NCBI GenBank assembly: GCA_030615045.1
Contig: JAUWZY010000042.1
Span: forward strand, 1-7,587
Reading direction: 5' to 3'
Length of the DNA stretch: 7,587 nucleotides
DNA from: Chloroflexota bacterium
GTDB lineage: Bacteria > Chloroflexota > Dehalococcoidia > SZUA-161 > JAUWZY01
Under the pieces are notes generated by a model. The model saw only the letters and a program-made list of their open reading frames with translations. It was not told where the DNA came from and made no database searches. Shown here piece by piece: positions 6,437 through 7,587 of this stretch (the first letter of the stretch is position 1; each line of letters opens with the position of its first letter). Position numbers and translations under genes: made by a program.

Positions 6437-6670
6437 TTAGGCAAAAACTTTAATGTTACTGGCTTCCAAGATCTTAATGATTTTATCTTGCTCTGGTAGG
6501 TCATCAGGGTTCACACCCTTACTTACAGACAGCAATTCAATGCCAATAGGTGTATTATCGGCAGAATAATCAATACGCCGTTCATTGTCGAGGTCTTTAC
6601 CATAGGCATACGGTTGATTACTCAAATATATATAAACAGCATCAGCGTCGGGGTCATAGTTTATTTTCAT
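6437..6670 (-). CDS. DUF2283 family small protein, putative antitoxin-like partner
   Basis: A 77-aa protein with the DUF2283 pattern: MKINYDPDADAVYIYLSNQP at the start, a middle DxxRRIDYSADNTPIGIELL, and a variable tail. The family is widespread and of unknown biochemical role. It is often found beside DUF4258 genes, which has led to the suggestion that it is the antitoxin of a toxin-antitoxin pair; this is not shown by the sequence. Here it lies 13 nt downstream of such a gene on the same strand, with a strong AAGGGAAGG ribosome site in the gap, so the two are almost certainly one transcript. The region is clearly more AT-rich than the genes on either side. No terminator is evident after its stop. 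Confidence 0.85.
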   Translation of the reverse strand: MKINYDPDADAVYIYLSNQPYAYGKDLDNERRIDYSADNTPIGIELLSVSKGVNPDDLPEQDKIIKILEASNIKVFA

Positions 6671-6683
6671 TTTTTTCCTTCCC

Positions 6684-6902
6684 TTAATCCATCACCGATA
6701 TAACCATTTTATGGACTGGGTTTTTTTCATCAATGACGACTCTGATTTTCCTACCAGTAGAGGTTATACACACATAATTCATCTTCCTATTATCTTCATC
6801 TGGATAACTTGTGTGGTAGTTCTCAAGGCAATATTGTATTTCCTCTTTCGATATTTCCCTTTCTTTCATTCTATCTTTGGCATGGTCTGTAAAATGCAAC
6901 AT
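6684..6902 (-). CDS. DUF4258 family small protein, putative toxin-like partner
   Basis: A 72-aa protein. The N-terminal FTDHAKDRMKEREISKEEI is the HAxxRMxER-I signature of DUF4258, followed by a middle Tyr-rich part and strands NYVCITSTGRKIRVVID and HKMVISVMD. The family is small and basic and is thought to resemble RelE/BrnT-like toxins, but activity here is inference only. The start is uncertain. The ATG at 6902 puts the signature at residue 4 as in relatives, though its ribosome site is poor. An ATG at 6944 or TTG at 6956 would add 14-18 residues of unlikely sequence (a CCSGSRR stretch) and would lie on or just next to the predicted -10 box. It is the first gene of the DUF4258-DUF2283 unit. 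Confidence 0.8.
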   Translation of the reverse strand: MLHFTDHAKDRMKEREISKEEIQYCLENYHTSYPDEDNRKMNYVCITSTGRKIRVVIDEKNPVHKMVISVMD

Positions 6903-6947
6903 CCCAATATAAGTTCTTCGGGAGCCACTACAACAGGTTATCATAGT

Positions 6948-6973
6948 GTTATACAAATCCGCAAATTTGTCAA
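6948..6973 (-). promoter_or_regulatory. Possible promoter with overlapping inverted repeat, DUF4258-DUF2283 unit
   Basis: On the - strand, TTGACA (6968-6973) is followed by TATAAC (6948-6953), but the 14-nt spacer is shorter than normal. An inverted repeat, ACAAAT (6953-6958) and ATTTGT (6965-6970) with a 6-nt gap, sits across the spacer and could be an operator. A short spacer may mean weak or regulator-dependent activity. Confidence 0.35.
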
Positions 6974-6993
6974 GCGCCCCTTTTTAGCCCTAT

Positions 6994-7003
6994 TAGTATA
7001 CTA
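6994..7003. repeat. 10-bp perfect palindrome TAGTATACTA
   Basis: This lies 21 nt upstream of the -35 box of the DUF4258 unit, in the stretch 6957-7131 that holds no gene I can support. A looser repeat, CTATA (7007-7011) and TATAG (7016-7020), follows. Both could be binding sites, or simply AT-rich chance palindromes. Confidence 0.3.
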
Positions 7004-7131
7004 CTACTATATGGCTATAGAGGCAACCATGATTTATTGGAGCCGATTTGGTAAGGCAGAACAAGAATTAGACATGGCTACACCAAGATGCAAGAGAACC
7101 TCCGTTATTGTGCCGAAGGACTGAAGCGTTG

Positions 7132-7587
7132 TCAGTGCTTTGCCATGCCGCCATCGACAGCGATTGTCTGCCCGGTTATCATATCGGCATCATCAGAGGC
7201 GAGAAAGGCAACAGTGCCTGCGATGTCCTCTGGGTATATGGCGCGCTTGATGCATTGCCTTGTGCTGGCCAGCTTGTCCGCCTCCTCAGCGGTTCTGGTG
7301 AGCAACATAGCCTCGGAAAGGGTAGAGCCGGGGCACACCGAATTAACGCATATATTATACTTGCCAAGCTCCTCAGCCATGACATAGGTCATGCTGATCA
7401 CCGTTCCCTTTGAGGTGATATACTGCATCTTCTGCGGCCGGCCTACAAATACAGTGTCAGATGCGATGTTGATGATCTTGCCCTTCCCCTGCTTTTTCAT
7501 CTGGGGCGCAACTGCCTTGGCACAGAGCCAGCTTCCCTTGGGCTGCACCGCCATCTGCTTATCCCACATTTCAACGGTGATTTCCTC
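7132..7587 (-). CDS. SDR family oxidoreductase, C-terminal part (5' end beyond the window)
   Basis: The last 151 residues of a classical short-chain dehydrogenase/reductase, an NAD(P)-dependent enzyme for alcohol/ketone or related steps. The frame continues off the right edge, so the Rossmann cofactor motif TGxxxGxG and the NNAG motif are not visible. Present are INIASD with catalytic Ser43 (fragment numbering), Tyr56 and Lys60 of YITSK at the normal 13- and 4-residue spacing, VMAEELGKYNICVNSVCPGS, PEDIAGTVAFLASDDADMITGQ and the ending VDGGM. In the helix where most SDRs have N-L-K-G, with the catalytic-tetrad Asn, this protein reads Q-P-K-G (Gln15, codon 7543-7545). The substrate cannot be told from this part. 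It lies upstream of the DUF4258 pair on the same strand, with a 229-nt gap and no visible terminator. Confidence 0.93.
   Translation of the reverse strand, partial: EEITVEMWDKQMAVQPKGSWLCAKAVAPQMKKQGKGKIINIASDTVFVGRPQKMQYITSKGTVISMTYVMAEELGKYNICVNSVCPGSTLSEAMLLTRTAEEADKLASTRQCIKRAIYPEDIAGTVAFLASDDADMITGQTIAVDGGMAKH

Noticed and set aside
6711..7124. 137-codon hydrophobic open frame on the + strand
   Set aside because: The hydrophobic run is the complement of the DUF4258 gene in AT-rich DNA, with no ribosome site or family match.
7035..7131. Terminator after the SDR gene
   Set aside because: I looked for a hairpin with a T run downstream of the SDR stop on the - strand and found none.

Overview
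The window reads as ordinary bacterial chromosome, probably from an uncultured anaerobe. The redox and phosphotransfer enzymes (a ferredoxin-ASKHA corrinoid-activator-type protein, a phenylphosphate-synthase-like PEP-utilizing protein, an SDR dehydrogenase) resemble gene content I associate with Dehalococcoidia-type Chloroflexota. That placement is recall, not a search result. Both ends are cut inside genes.

Left half, + strand: the 3' part of coaBC (coenzyme A biosynthesis) ends at 964. A good sigma70-type promoter follows, then a two-gene unit: a 74-aa OB-fold-only NfeD protein and a 279-aa slipin (SPFH) with an 11-residue repeat coiled coil. The pair is unusual in that neither protein has a membrane segment. 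A tRNA gene with a CAT anticodon lies just downstream (2167-2238). A 25-nt sequence resembling the 3' end of this tRNA sits in the leader before nfeD, so the pair is bracketed by tRNA-like sequence.

Middle, - strand, convergent with the tRNA: a 655-aa [2Fe-2S] ferredoxin/ASKHA protein (RACo/DUF4445 type) and, upstream of it, a 562-aa protein with a C-terminal PEP-utilizer swivel domain carrying the phosphorylatable histidine but no ATP-grasp domain. Each appears to have its own promoter, and a hairpin terminator separates them, so they are probably separate transcription units.

Right end, - strand: an AT-rich stretch carrying a DUF4258-DUF2283 pair, arranged like a small toxin-antitoxin or accessory cassette, then the C-terminal part of an SDR oxidoreductase that runs off the window. 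The two enzyme genes and the SDR fit a catabolic setting (phosphorylation or activation of a substrate, redox steps, activation of a corrinoid enzyme), but nothing in the window shows they share a pathway. I did not find a clear-cut new multi-gene system. The most unusual items are the membrane-less NfeD-slipin pair with its tRNA-like flanks, the PEP-utilizing protein lacking its ATP-binding partner, and the AT-rich two-gene cassette.
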